Below are positions 36,788 through 46,845 of a DNA stretch of 64,000 nucleotides, piece after piece. How positions within the stretch are numbered: the stretch's first letter is position 1; the number at the start of each line of letters is the position of its first letter. The position numbers and the translations under genes are program-made. The notes under the pieces were generated by a model, which did no database searches, was not told where the DNA came from, and saw only the letters and a list, made by a program, of their open reading frames with translations. Source of the DNA: Empedobacter brevis NBRC 14943 = ATCC 43319 (GTDB taxonomy: Bacteria > Bacteroidota > Bacteroidia > Flavobacteriales > Weeksellaceae); assembly GCF_000382425.1 (NCBI RefSeq), contig NZ_KB908291.1:550060-614059 (forward strand), written 5' to 3'.

Positions 36788-37273
36788 ATGACACACACAC
36801 ATCCAGCTTTTTCTTCAGAGAAAATAATTCAGATAATCAAACAGGAAATCGAAAAACATTATTCAGATAAATTCACGTATGCTATTCCAGATTGGGCAAT
36901 GCTCAGTGCACAGCCTGAAATTATATCAATTTTATCGATTCATGGTGAAGAAGGCATTCAAATCGCGAAACAAAAAGTAGATTTCCCTGTTCATTTCTCC
37001 GACATTTCTTCAATTGTCAACTATTCAGATTTCCTCTCAAATCAAATGAACATAGAATTGGAAATAATAGGTTATGTGGTATTTTACAATAAAAAAATTA
37101 TCGCGATAAAAGATCCTGGTTATTTGGAACATTTAACTGAATTAGAAGAAAATGAACTCATAAAATTTAATGCAGATCAAAAAGAGGAAGATCTCTCACT
37201 GCTCTATTTTGATCAAAATTTGAAACAAGTAAATTCTTTGGAGGAAGCCTTAAAATCAACAAAAGTAAAGTAA
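36788..37273 (+). CDS. Protein of unknown function (161 aa)
   Basis: 161 residues, no signal peptide, acidic. Segments include IIKQEIEKHYSDKFTYAIPDWAML and IELEIIGYVVFYNKKIIAIKDPGYLEHL. No family recognised. It follows the WG-like lipoprotein closely, so the two may act together. A weak hairpin (AAAACAGC / GCTGTTTT) lies just after the stop. Confidence 0.6.
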   Translation: MTHTHPAFSSEKIIQIIKQEIEKHYSDKFTYAIPDWAMLSAQPEIISILSIHGEEGIQIAKQKVDFPVHFSDISSIVNYSDFLSNQMNIELEIIGYVVFYNKKIIAIKDPGYLEHLTELEENELIKFNADQKEEDLSLLYFDQNLKQVNSLEEALKSTKVK

Positions 37274-37355
37274 AAAACAGCATTTTCTAAAAGAAAAAGC
37301 TGTTTTCCGCATTAAATAATATAACTATTAAAGAGAATTAAATGTTTGTCATCAT

Positions 37356-39215
37356 TTAAATTCCAGTAAACTTTACACCTATACTCATCCAAGTCGTTGG
37401 CAACGGAATTGCTCCCGCTTCGTTGTAAGTCGTATTAAATATATTTTGTGCATCAAAATAAATACCTATGTTATTCTTGAATGAATGACTTACTCTCGCA
37501 TCCGTAATCCAATAGGACTTATAAGATTGACGGGTATTGTAGCGATTCGCTACACTTAAAGTAGTTCTTCCGATTTGGTAATCTATCGTATTGATTAACT
37601 GATGTTTTAAACTTTCTATTTTATATTTTGAATTGTACTGACTGTCGACATTTTCAAACTTAGGATCTAAATAGGAATAACTTAATGAAAACTTCAAGGT
37701 TTGATTGGCTGCTAAGTTGGTTAAATAAGAAACTTTCGTATTCAATCCATTTGTTTTCAAATCTCCAAAATTTTGTGCCTGCCAAGGTTCATTCGTTGTC
37801 AAACGTACCCAGTCAATAAAATCGGTAATCGAACGATAAAAATAGTATGCATTAAAATTCCAGTTTCTTTTAGTGTATTTGAAACCAATTTCTGTTTGAA
37901 ATGCCTTCTCCGATTCTATATTCGCGTTCCCTATATTTCCCGGACGTTGATCCAGGTATAAATCTGTAAAAGATGGAATTCGCTGGCTAGAACCTGCATT
38001 TACCACAAGTTTAAGATTAGAATTTACCGCATAGCTTGCATCAATCCCGGGAAAAGCCTGCCAACCATACTGCGAATTATAATTTACATATGTTCCTACA
38101 TTGACATTCAATTTCGGTGTAATATCTGTTTTATATTCTGCATATAAACCTACATTATCTCGTGTATGATTTTTAATACTTGTTGAAGATATTTGCTCGT
38201 TTCGGTATTCTACTCCTACTCCTATTTGCCCATTGTTCAGCTGATAAGTAGAATTTAATTCCCCGGCAATAGAATTTGAATAATGTTTGGATCTGGCTCT
38301 GTTCAACTCATTTTTAAAATAGCGGTAATCATCAAAATTATAACGATAGCTAACTCTTGGAGCCAATGAAATCCGCTCAGATAACTGATGTTTTGATTGA
38401 AGGTTCACCAAAGTTGTTTCAACCACTTCTTTCGAATTTTTATCCCCGGGTGCAGCATAAAAACCATTTGCCCCGAAACCATTTTTCACATAACCATATG
38501 AAGCCATCAAACGATTTGATTCATCAAATTGAAAATTACCCTGGTAATACAATTTATTGTTTTCATAAGCTGTGTTATACCGATATCCATTTCCAAAATC
38601 ATGACTGACATACAATTGATGTTGATGCGTTTCTCTTGCTAAATTCGCACCAAGTTGTATTCCTCGACTTGTAAATGTATCGCCTGTATCTTCATCATCT
38701 TTCTTAAAATTAGTTCCAAAATAAGTATTGGCATACACCCCCGTTTTCTTTGGTTGTCGGGTTACAATGTTAATCACACCTGTTAAACTATTGTTACCAT
38801 AAACTCGTGCAGCAGGCCCCCTTACTACTTCAATTCGGTCTATCGCTTCAACCGGAATAGGAAGATTTAAGGCATTATGAGCCGTTTGATGATCCATAAT
38901 TTTTACGCCATTCAACAAAATCAATGTTTGCTCAAAACTACCTCCGTCCATCGAAATATCAGCCTGCGTTCCAAAAGGTCCGCGTTGACGCAGATCTACA
39001 CCTGAAGCATACTGCAACACATCTTGTAAAGAGCGCGCCGGTAACTTGCTGATATCTGATTTACTTAATACATATATATTTCTGTTTTCTTTTGATAATG
39101 GTGTATTCAAACGATTATCTAAAATAGAAACTTCTCCTATAGCAATGGTATCATTTACATTTTGTGCAAAAATATTCTGAGCAACTAAACACAATACCAC
39201 AGTAATCTTCTTCAT
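37356..39215 (-). CDS. TonB-dependent receptor (BtuB-like)
   Basis: 619 residues with a signal peptide (MKKITVVLCLVAQNIFAQ). The TonB box region (DTIAIGEVSILDNRL) is followed by a plug domain with LPARSLQDVLQYASGVDLRQRGPFGTQADISMDGG and IDRIEVVRGPAARVYGNNSLTGVINIVTR. The barrel ends in TWMSIGVKFTGI. Size and plug are closest to BtuB/FepA-type receptors, but no cobalamin riboswitch is present in the 85-base upstream region. It is divergent from a MocR-type regulator, so control is probably through that gene. The substrate is not certain. Confidence 0.85.
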   Translation of the reverse strand: MKKITVVLCLVAQNIFAQNVNDTIAIGEVSILDNRLNTPLSKENRNIYVLSKSDISKLPARSLQDVLQYASGVDLRQRGPFGTQADISMDGGSFEQTLILLNGVKIMDHQTAHNALNLPIPVEAIDRIEVVRGPAARVYGNNSLTGVINIVTRQPKKTGVYANTYFGTNFKKDDEDTGDTFTSRGIQLGANLARETHQHQLYVSHDFGNGYRYNTAYENNKLYYQGNFQFDESNRLMASYGYVKNGFGANGFYAAPGDKNSKEVVETTLVNLQSKHQLSERISLAPRVSYRYNFDDYRYFKNELNRARSKHYSNSIAGELNSTYQLNNGQIGVGVEYRNEQISSTSIKNHTRDNVGLYAEYKTDITPKLNVNVGTYVNYNSQYGWQAFPGIDASYAVNSNLKLVVNAGSSQRIPSFTDLYLDQRPGNIGNANIESEKAFQTEIGFKYTKRNWNFNAYYFYRSITDFIDWVRLTTNEPWQAQNFGDLKTNGLNTKVSYLTNLAANQTLKFSLSYSYLDPKFENVDSQYNSKYKIESLKHQLINTIDYQIGRTTLSVANRYNTRQSYKSYWITDARVSHSFKNNIGIYFDAQNIFNTTYNEAGAIPLPTTWMSIGVKFTGI

Positions 39216-39252
39216 TTCTGACTAATTATTTTCTTAATTGAGTTAAATCTGC

Positions 39253-39280
39253 TGCGAAAGTAGTATCTTTCCGAACTATC
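39253..39280 (-). promoter_or_regulatory. Promoter of the BtuB-like receptor gene
   Basis: On the minus strand a TTTG near 39281-39278 is followed after about 17 bases by TACTTTCG (39260-39253), one mismatch from TAnnTTTG. The palindrome next to it overlaps the upstream element. Confidence 0.5.
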
Positions 39281-39295
39281 AAACTGTACCAGTTT
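39281..39295. promoter_or_regulatory. Palindromic operator between receptor and MocR genes
   Basis: AAACTG-TAC-CAGTTT, perfect 6-bp arms and a 3-base centre, 7 bases before the MocR-type start codon and touching the -33 region of the divergent receptor gene. The ACTGTACCAGT form resembles sites of GntR/MocR regulators, so both genes may be controlled by binding here. Confidence 0.6.
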
Positions 39296-39302
39296 ATATA
39301 TT

Positions 39303-40796
39303 ATGAGTAGTCCAGCTGAAATACCTTACAATAGTTTCATCGAGATTGATCGTTTTTCTGAAACAGCAATCTATTTACAATTGGCAAATCAATTGGCAAA
39401 AGCCATACAATTGGGTTATATTCCAAGTGGAACAAAGCTTCTCGGAACGAGACAATTTAGCGAAATATTTCACCTGCATCGTAATACCATTGTGAATAGT
39501 TTTCAGGAACTTGAAGCCCAAGGATGGATAGAAATTGTTCCAAACAAAGGAAGTTTCGTGTTGAGCCAATCAGTTCAGAAGTTTCAAAAACCTATTGTTC
39601 CAAAACAGTTTTCTATTCATACTTATCCGGAAAAGACAGGATTTGAATTCGAACAATCTATTTTGCTGGATAACCCCTATGAAAATTTTGATCAACGGTT
39701 ATTCTTAACAGATGGGACAATTGATCATCGATTAGCAGAATTAAAACTTCCTGCTAAATTGTATTCAGCAATTTTAAAACGAAAATCATCCATTTCGAAG
39801 GTCAATCAATCAAAAAACAACTATTTTTTAAAGAATTTAGCCAATTATCTCAATTTAACAAGAGGTTTACATATCACAAAAGAAAATATTTTGGTCACAA
39901 GAAGTTCTGAAATTGCCCTTTTCCTGATTGCTCAAATTCTTTTAAAACAACGTGATTTTGTTGCAGTCACGAACTTTAGTTATTACAAAAGCAACATGAT
40001 TTTTCAGACGCAGCATGCTAGAATCAAACAAATAAAAACAGACGGATATGGAATCGACACGGATGATTTGAGAAAAACATGCGAATTATATCCTATCCGT
40101 ATTGTTTATGTAACACCGCATCATCATTATCCTACAACTGTTACATTGAGTTCGCAAAGAAGAATTGAATTGCTACAGCTGTCTCAAGAATTTGGTTTTG
40201 CAATTGTAGAAGATGATTACGATTTTGATTTTCATTATACCAATCACCCTATTCTACCTTTGGCGAGTTCCAATCAGAATGGAATGGTCGTGTATACAGG
40301 TAAATTCGGACATTATTTAGCTCCGGGTTATCGTATTGGGTTCATTGTTGCACCAAAAGATTTTATATTGGAAGCAAAAAAACATCTTTCTATTTTAGAT
40401 CAGCAAGTTGACCCTTTTATAGAACAAGTATTGGGTGAAATGATACATGAAGGGGAAATAAATCGGATTCTTAAAAAACTTCGAAAAGTTTATAAAGAAC
40501 GTAGAGATTATTTTTGTCAAAAATTAGAACATGAATTAAGTAATTATCTCAGTTTTAATGCCCCAAACGGAGGTTTAGCAGTATGGATAAATTTTAAGCA
40601 ACCGATCAATCTAATGGAATTGAAAAGAAATTGTGCTCAAAATGATTTATTCATTCCGCAAACCATCTTATATCAAACACATCGCCAGACAGGAATACGA
40701 ATCGGATTTGCTCATCTCACTTTTGATGAAATTGATGAAATCATCACGATTTTAAAATTAGAAATAACAAAAGAAACTGTTTCAAAAGTCAAATAA
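39303..40796 (+). CDS. MocR/PdxR-type GntR regulator lacking the PLP lysine
   Basis: 497 residues: an N-terminal winged helix (about 15-80; YIPSGTKLLGTRQFSEIFHLHRNTIVNSFQELEAQGWIEI) fused to a type I aminotransferase domain. Conserved parts include YVTPHHHYPTTVT, VEDDYDFDFHY and GIRIGFAHL. In the PLP-anchor motif, usually 'G-T-F-S-K-x-L-A-P', the sequence reads GKFGHYLAPGYRIGF, so the Schiff-base lysine position is His337. It may therefore bind its effector without a covalent PLP link. It is divergent from a TonB receptor and shares an operator with it. Confidence 0.88.
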   Translation: MSSPAEIPYNSFIEIDRFSETAIYLQLANQLAKAIQLGYIPSGTKLLGTRQFSEIFHLHRNTIVNSFQELEAQGWIEIVPNKGSFVLSQSVQKFQKPIVPKQFSIHTYPEKTGFEFEQSILLDNPYENFDQRLFLTDGTIDHRLAELKLPAKLYSAILKRKSSISKVNQSKNNYFLKNLANYLNLTRGLHITKENILVTRSSEIALFLIAQILLKQRDFVAVTNFSYYKSNMIFQTQHARIKQIKTDGYGIDTDDLRKTCELYPIRIVYVTPHHHYPTTVTLSSQRRIELLQLSQEFGFAIVEDDYDFDFHYTNHPILPLASSNQNGMVVYTGKFGHYLAPGYRIGFIVAPKDFILEAKKHLSILDQQVDPFIEQVLGEMIHEGEINRILKKLRKVYKERRDYFCQKLEHELSNYLSFNAPNGGLAVWINFKQPINLMELKRNCAQNDLFIPQTILYQTHRQTGIRIGFAHLTFDEIDEIITILKLEITKETVSKVK

Positions 40797-40911
40797 CAAA
40801 CTTTATAGTATTCTGAGTTCTTCGAAGAATTTTTAATAAAAAACACTCAGATTTCCCTCTTTACAACATTGTTTGCTGTGTAGAATGATACTTTTGAAAC
40901 AGCCTTCTCTC

Positions 40912-41367
40912 TTATTTTTTCTCTCTCAGCTTAAACGTCCAGGTAAACTGAAATTCGGAAACTAAATCTCCTTCTTCATCAACACCTTTACTGGTCACAT
41001 TGAGTGAAACACCTTTCTTAGTTTCGATAGCTTCTTTAATCGCTGCATCTATTTTTTCACCATCTTCACAAGTAAATACTATTTTACCCACAGCTTTTTT
41101 CAAATATTTTGATTGCATTCCCAAAACCAACATCGAAATGTCTTCTCCTGACTTTGAAATTTTTGCATTTGCCATTAATCCGGAAGAAAACTCTGCTGCC
41201 ATTCCTTGTACGGCCCAAAACATACTCTTAAAAGGATTTTGATTCAAAAAGCCATATTTTACTTTTGTCGATACTTTATTTTCTTCCCAAGTATCTAAAC
41301 GTACACCTGCAATCCAAGCAATTGGAATTTGAGTGGTCAAGATATTTTTAAAAATCTCTTTATTCAT
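40912..41367 (-). CDS. DUF4442 hot-dog-fold protein
   Basis: 151 residues matching the thioesterase-like DUF4442 family: WEENKVSTKVKYGFLNQNPFKSMFWAVQGMAAEFSSGLMANA, with the C-terminal strand VSEFQFTWTFKLREKK. Members are thought to have a hot-dog fold, but the substrate is unknown. No operon partner. Confidence 0.8.
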   Translation of the reverse strand: MNKEIFKNILTTQIPIAWIAGVRLDTWEENKVSTKVKYGFLNQNPFKSMFWAVQGMAAEFSSGLMANAKISKSGEDISMLVLGMQSKYLKKAVGKIVFTCEDGEKIDAAIKEAIETKKGVSLNVTSKGVDEEGDLVSEFQFTWTFKLREKK

Positions 41368-41692
41368 TGTTATAATTTATCAAAAGGGTTCGTTTAATAA
41401 AAATAAATGTTTTATTTGATTCTTCCGCTACAAGATGTAAAATATTCTTTTCTATTGGAAATTAGCATTTATTCATTAAAATCACATGAATCTACTGTAC
41501 TTTTTTAAATTAAAATTCAATTCTAAATAAAATGCTTCCAGAATTTTTCTCACCTTAACGGTTTTCATGGTAAATTGACAAAATAATACAACAAGAGATA
41601 AAAAATTACTTCATTTTCGTTTATTCACTCCCTTAATTTATTTACCTTTAAGTCACTCAAAATAAACACTAACAACTCAAAAAAGAATAAAA
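41368..41692. other. Intergenic region without recognised features
   Basis: 325 AT-rich bases between divergent genes. I see no ORF or strong hairpin. TACCTTTA near 41641-41648 could be a weak -7 box for the SRPBCC gene. Confidence 0.4.
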
Positions 41693-42196
41693 ATGAGTAA
41701 CAATTTAGCATTTGATTTTATCATCAATAGAGAGAATAATACCGTACAGATTATACGCGAATTTAATGCGCCGTTAGAATTGATATGGCAAGCATGGACA
41801 AAAGCCGAATTGCTTGACCAGTGGTGGGGACCGGAACCTTGGAAAGCAGAAACAAAAACCATGGAATTTCACGAAGGAGGGTTCTGGCTATATGCAATGG
41901 TAAGTCCTGAAGGAGAGAAACATTACGCCAAGACAAATTTCATCTCTATTCAAAATGAAAAATATTTTTCTTCAAAAGGAGGTTTTTGCGATGAAAACGG
42001 AACTATAAATCCTGCATTTCCTCAAAATTTATGGGAAAACAGCTTCATTCAGAAAAATGGAAAAACACAGATTGAGATGTTGCTTACTTACGACTCTCTT
42101 GCAGATTTGGAAGCAGAAATGAAAATGGGATTTAAAGAAGGAATTACTGTTGATTTGAACCAATTAGATGAACTCTTATTAAAATTGACAAAATGA
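41693..42196 (+). CDS. SRPBCC / AHSA1-like protein
   Basis: 167 residues of the START/Bet v1 superfamily: IIREFNAPLELIWQAWTKAELLDQWWGPEPWKAETKTMEFHEGGFWLYAMV, the standard AHSA1 start. The C-terminal amphipathic helix is EGITVDLNQLDELLLKLTK. These bind hydrophobic ligands; the function is unknown. Monocistronic. Confidence 0.9.
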   Translation: MSNNLAFDFIINRENNTVQIIREFNAPLELIWQAWTKAELLDQWWGPEPWKAETKTMEFHEGGFWLYAMVSPEGEKHYAKTNFISIQNEKYFSSKGGFCDENGTINPAFPQNLWENSFIQKNGKTQIEMLLTYDSLADLEAEMKMGFKEGITVDLNQLDELLLKLTK

Positions 42197-42250
42197 TAAA
42201 ACAAAACACCTCTTCTTCTGTAACATAAAAAGAGAAAATTTTAAAAATCT

Positions 42251-42970
42251 TTATAGCAGACGATGATTAATCTTCTCAAAAAACAGGTTTTTGTACGTTT
42301 CTCCCAATGAGAGTCCTTTTCCTAAAATCCATACTTCATTCGTATCTGTTTTCTCAATTTTATGAAACGATACCAAAAAAGATTTGTGGATTTTTACAAA
42401 TTGACTTTCAGGTAAATTTTCTTCGTAATATTTTAGCGTATTATATGTGACAATTTGTTCAGTTTCTGTATGAAGAATTACATAATTCTTTATACTTTCC
42501 AGGTAACAAATATCGCTCAACTTTATTTTCTTAAACCGATTTTTGCCATCCGTCTTAACAAAAAAATAACCATCCGATTCTGTAGAACTCTCATTCTTTG
42601 AAGAGAATTGGACTTGCTGTCTCACCTTCTCTACAGCTTGAATAAACCGATCAAACGAGATAGGCTTCAACAAATAGTCTGTGACATTAAGTTCATATCC
42701 TTCTAAAGCAAATTGCGAATAAGCTGTTGTAAAAATAATTTTGACTTTACCTTTCAATAAAGTGGAAAGTTGTATACCTGTAAGTTCGGGCATCTGAATA
42801 TCCAAAAACAAAATATCAGGATTATATTTGTTTACCAATTCTAAAGTTTCGATTGCCTTATTCGTGACAGCGACACATTCTAAATCTGATAATTGCTCGG
42901 TATATTTCTGTAAAATGCGAATTGCTGGTGGTTCGTCATCAACGATGATACAGCTTAATCTTTTATTCAT
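42251..42970 (-). CDS. LytTR-family response regulator
   Basis: 239 residues. The receiver domain has IIVDDEPPAIRIL and the phospho-aspartate D57 in LFLDIQMPEL. A C-terminal LytTR DNA-binding domain begins near residue 135 (RFKKIKLSDICYLESIKNYVILHTE ... FVKIHKSFLVSFHKIEK). It overlaps by one base the stop of the kinase gene, so the two are coupled. Confidence 0.95.
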   Translation of the reverse strand: MNKRLSCIIVDDEPPAIRILQKYTEQLSDLECVAVTNKAIETLELVNKYNPDILFLDIQMPELTGIQLSTLLKGKVKIIFTTAYSQFALEGYELNVTDYLLKPISFDRFIQAVEKVRQQVQFSSKNESSTESDGYFFVKTDGKNRFKKIKLSDICYLESIKNYVILHTETEQIVTYNTLKYYEENLPESQFVKIHKSFLVSFHKIEKTDTNEVWILGKGLSLGETYKNLFFEKINHRLL

Positions 42971-43995
42971 TACGATAAAGGAATTTGAAGTTTAACTTGA
43001 TAAATCTCTTGTGTTTCAATCACATCTAATCTATAATTTTCAGAAAATAAAATATCCAAACGTTGTCGAACATTTTTGTAACCAATTCCTTTTTCATCAT
43101 AATTCTCATTATTATAAAAATAATTTTCGATTGTAAAAAACAATTGATCTTTGTGGCTTTTAAGTACTATTTTCACGGGTTTCTCTGTATTTGTTATCAC
43201 TCCATGCTTGAAAGCATTTTCTACAAAATGTATCAACAATAGCGATGGAATTCTGGCTTTATCATGATGAGATAAAACTTCAAATTGAACAGCTAGCTGG
43301 TGATCAAACCGACGAGAAAATAATGCAATATAATTCTGTATAAACTGAATTTCATCTTGTAAAGATACTTTATCATTCTCATTTTCATACGTCACATATC
43401 GCAACATATCAGAAAGTTTCAGCACATCATCAGCTATTTTTGGTTGCAAATCCATCAAATCAGCATAAAAGCTATTCAATGTGTTGAACAAAAAATGCGG
43501 ACTCAATTGATTTTTGAGATTTTGAAGTTCCGCCTGCTTTTTTTGCAACAGTAAATCGTTCATTTTTTGATTGGTCTCCCAAATTGTTTTTATAAAGTAA
43601 AAAACCAGACTGAACAAAATAATACGAATTGCATAATATGAATTATCGTAAAAATAGTAAGTGGTCAACAAAGACTTTTCATTATAATTATGATTTCCTG
43701 TAAGATGAAAAATGATGACTTCCTCAAACAAATGACGAATTGAAGGGAATAAAAAAAGCAGAGAAATCTGTCCAAGAATGAAAAGCCCCCATTTTCTTTT
43801 TGGAATAGTTTTCTCACTAATCCAGCAATAATTCAGGTAAAATATAATCACCTGGAGTAAGTAAAAGGAAATTGTTTGCAATACATTCCAAAGATCTAAA
43901 AAATCTCTCTCAGAAAACCAGTCAAAATAAAGATCCATTCCAAAGAATATTGCCCAAAAACCAATATGAATTGCTATTTCCTGCTTCTTTTTCAT
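42970..43995 (-). CDS. LytS-type sensor histidine kinase
   Basis: 341 residues with four predicted membrane segments in the first 140 residues, then a His_kinase domain with the phosphorylated histidine in SPHFLFNTLNSFYADL (H167) and an HATPase domain (LLIHFVENAFKHG, IGYKNVRQRLDILF). It partners the LytTR regulator. The divergent outer-membrane receptor gene is the natural target. Confidence 0.93.
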   Translation of the reverse strand: MKKKQEIAIHIGFWAIFFGMDLYFDWFSERDFLDLWNVLQTISFYLLQVIIFYLNYCWISEKTIPKRKWGLFILGQISLLFLFPSIRHLFEEVIIFHLTGNHNYNEKSLLTTYYFYDNSYYAIRIILFSLVFYFIKTIWETNQKMNDLLLQKKQAELQNLKNQLSPHFLFNTLNSFYADLMDLQPKIADDVLKLSDMLRYVTYENENDKVSLQDEIQFIQNYIALFSRRFDHQLAVQFEVLSHHDKARIPSLLLIHFVENAFKHGVITNTEKPVKIVLKSHKDQLFFTIENYFYNNENYDEKGIGYKNVRQRLDILFSENYRLDVIETQEIYQVKLQIPLS

Positions 43996-44197
43996 TTTAC
44001 AAAAATAGAAGATTATTTTTTTTCAATCCAACCAATTAAAACGTAAGGTACCAAAACCTTATACAAAACAGACCGTTCATACAACGAAACATTTCATCCG
44101 TCATTTTCACCTGTTCATTTTATGAAAAACGACATTCCGCTCAATTGATTCAAAAAAATTTCTTCATTAATCATCTTGCAGTAAAATAAATTCTAAA

Positions 44198-46573
44198 ATG
44201 AAAAAAATACGACTTGTACTATTGATGTATCTGCTTTCTTTTCCACTTTTGGCACAAATTTCCATTCGAGGAAAAATAATAGATTCTCAGACTAACAGAG
44301 CTATTCCTATGAGTGACGTTGCTTTGTATAAAACAACAGATAAGACTTTTATAACAGCAATCTATACAGACGATTCCGGTAATTTTAACCTTGAATTACA
44401 TGAAAAAGTTGATTTATTTTATTTGGAAATTGAAGCAATAGGCTATCAAAAGCAATCTGTCCTCTTGAAAAATACAAATCCAATTTCTATCAAGCTTAAC
44501 CCGGAGAATACACAACTACTGAATGAAGTAACAATCGTTTCGCGAAGAAAAGCCATTTCCATAAAAGGAGATAAACTCATTTATGATATAGAACAAATGG
44601 GGATCGGGACAGCAAATAATGGCTTGGAAACCATGCAACAATTACCGGGAATTAGCTTAGATAAAGATGAAAATATAAAATTTAGAGGAAGTACGGGTAT
44701 TCAGATTATGATTAATGGTAAAAAATCTATGCTTCAGGGTGATGCTTTGCGCGAATTTATTCGTTCATTGAAAGGTGATGACATCAAATCAGTAGAAATT
44801 ATTACACAACCCTCTGCCCGTTATGAAGCTACAGGAACCACAGGTATTTTAAACATTGTACTGAATCGAAACATCGATCAATCTATAGGCGGAAATATTT
44901 ATACGTATGGTGGTTATGGCGAATATTTCAAGCATAGAAGCGGTGGGCAGTTTTTCTTGAATGATGAAAAATGGAGTATAAACGCAAATGGATCCTATTA
45001 TAATGGGAAATCCTTTAATGACCGTTCTGTCAATCAAACGATAGAATTGGAAAACAATATCCGAAACTTAAACCAGACGAATTACTGGCTCCCTGAAACG
45101 GAAAGTAAAAGTATGAATCTCGGCGTAGAACGAAAACTTGGTAAAAACCAACTGATCAGTACAGAATGGCAGTGGTACAACGAAAAAGAAAGTGCTGAAA
45201 CAAGTGGAAAGACAAATGATTACCTGAATGGAATTTTACAAAATGACGTGACTTTATCGCAAAAAAATAAAACACCTGTTAATCAAATATCCGGAAATCT
45301 GTTCTATAATTATACTTCTGATAGCTTGACAACAAAAATTGATACGCAGCTCAATTATGGTTATTACAAAAAATCAAGAACAGGTTTCCAGCAGAATGAA
45401 TACAGCACCGGAGAAATTAACAGGTTGGATGGTCTCAATCAGACCAAATACAATATGGCGAATGTACAGTTGGACGGAATTCAGAAATTTTCCAAGCAAC
45501 TTCAATTAGAAGCCGGAGCAAAATTTTCCTTTGTAGAAATGAATTATTTCAACCGATATGATAGGATACAAGGAAATGATTTTATCATTCCGGACAGTTT
45601 GATGATCAATGATTTTAACTACAAAGAAAAGCTTACTTCAGCTTATACTCAATTAAATTATCATCTGCAAAAATGGAACTTTCTCGCCGGTTTACGAATA
45701 GAAAATTATCATTACCAAGCCTCTTCTCCTATGAACAAAAAAACCAATAAAAATCAATATACAAACTGGTTTCCATCGGCTTCAGTAAATTATGAAAACG
45801 GAAATCATCAATATCGATTAAGCTACAGCAAGCGTATTTCCAGACCGGATTACCTGACACTGAATCCATATTTTGAATATTTGGATGCTTACAGTATTGA
45901 AAAGGGAAATCCTGATTTAAAGCCACAATTATATCATAGTTTTGAATGGAATTATATTTATAAAAATTCTCTTTCATTAGGTTTGTATGGTTATTTGTAC
46001 AAAGATGGATTTGTCGGAGTTGTCAATTATCAAGAAAATGAAAATTACAATATACTCTATAAAAGCAATGCATCGAAGGGTTCGCGTTTTGGTTTCTCAG
46101 CAAGTATTCCTCATAAAGTGGGTAAATGGTGGACTATGCAATATAGTATAGATGCTTATTTGGAATCTGAAAAATCTGAAATCACCAATTATGCTTATGA
46201 TGGCACAGGTTATGGTTTTGAGCTAAATATGTACCATCGTTTCATATTACCGGATTCATGGGTGGTTACAGGGAATGGATTTTTAACGGGACGAAACAAA
46301 ACTCCTACCGGTTATGATCCTGTGATTTATGATTTTAGTACGTCAATTCGTAAATCCTTGATGAATGAAAAACTGCAATTAGTGGCAGGCTGTACCAATA
46401 TTCTGAAAAAAAGTATGTCAAATAGTTATTCCACAGTTCACAAAGTATCGACACATTGGATCAACAAATGGGAAACACGAAAATTTTATCTTCAGTTAAC
46501 CTATAAGTTTGGAGGAAACAAAGAGAAGAAAATAAAAGCTACTGCCTTAGATGATGAACAAAAAAGAATGTAA
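44198..46573 (+). CDS. Outer-membrane receptor with CarboxypepD-like plug (OMP_b-brl_3)
   Basis: 791 residues. A signal peptide (MKKIRLVLLMYLLSFPLLAQ) is followed by a carboxypeptidase-regulatory-like domain (ISIRGKIIDSQTNRAIPMSDVAL ... IEAIGYQKQSVLL), a plug (LNEVTIVSRRKAISIKGDKLIYDIE ... GMNGKKS-like FRGSTGIQIMINGKKSMLQGDALREFIRSLKGDDIKSVEIITQPSARYEATGTTGILNIVL) and a beta barrel. Divergent from a LytS/LytTR pair that probably regulates it. Substrate unknown. Confidence 0.88.
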   Translation: MKKIRLVLLMYLLSFPLLAQISIRGKIIDSQTNRAIPMSDVALYKTTDKTFITAIYTDDSGNFNLELHEKVDLFYLEIEAIGYQKQSVLLKNTNPISIKLNPENTQLLNEVTIVSRRKAISIKGDKLIYDIEQMGIGTANNGLETMQQLPGISLDKDENIKFRGSTGIQIMINGKKSMLQGDALREFIRSLKGDDIKSVEIITQPSARYEATGTTGILNIVLNRNIDQSIGGNIYTYGGYGEYFKHRSGGQFFLNDEKWSINANGSYYNGKSFNDRSVNQTIELENNIRNLNQTNYWLPETESKSMNLGVERKLGKNQLISTEWQWYNEKESAETSGKTNDYLNGILQNDVTLSQKNKTPVNQISGNLFYNYTSDSLTTKIDTQLNYGYYKKSRTGFQQNEYSTGEINRLDGLNQTKYNMANVQLDGIQKFSKQLQLEAGAKFSFVEMNYFNRYDRIQGNDFIIPDSLMINDFNYKEKLTSAYTQLNYHLQKWNFLAGLRIENYHYQASSPMNKKTNKNQYTNWFPSASVNYENGNHQYRLSYSKRISRPDYLTLNPYFEYLDAYSIEKGNPDLKPQLYHSFEWNYIYKNSLSLGLYGYLYKDGFVGVVNYQENENYNILYKSNASKGSRFGFSASIPHKVGKWWTMQYSIDAYLESEKSEITNYAYDGTGYGFELNMYHRFILPDSWVVTGNGFLTGRNKTPTGYDPVIYDFSTSIRKSLMNEKLQLVAGCTNILKKSMSNSYSTVHKVSTHWINKWETRKFYLQLTYKFGGNKEKKIKATALDDEQKRM

Positions 46574-46623
46574 AAAATGATGAGTGATCACATCCTATTT
46601 TCTTGCTAAAGAGAAATCAATTT

Positions 46624-46668
46624 AAGTTGAAAAACATTAATATTAAATGCTTTTCAACTTATTTTTTT
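46624..46668 (+). terminator. Terminator after the OMP gene
   Basis: AAGTTGAAAA / TTTTCAACTT with a 17-base loop and a T-run. Confidence 0.75.
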
Positions 46669-46845
46669 TGATTTTCTTTAAGAATATTAAAACGTCTGGA
46701 AAACTAATTTATTTACTTATTTAAATTTTTACTCTGTATCTTTATTCCTCTGGAAACAGAGAATACTGTCAATTTTATAGAATATGGATAGAAAAATTTT
46801 ACAAACATCTCCTATTTTTCATGTCATTTGCACAAAAAACTCTTT

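Noticed and set aside
37356..39302. Cobalamin riboswitch in front of the BtuB-like gene
   Set aside because: Only 87 bases separate it from the divergent gene and no B12-box sequence is visible.
44041..44197. LytTR-type direct repeats before the OMP gene
   Set aside because: ACCGTTCAT (44072-44080) fits the 9-base consensus, but no second copy lies at the required distance of about 21 bases.
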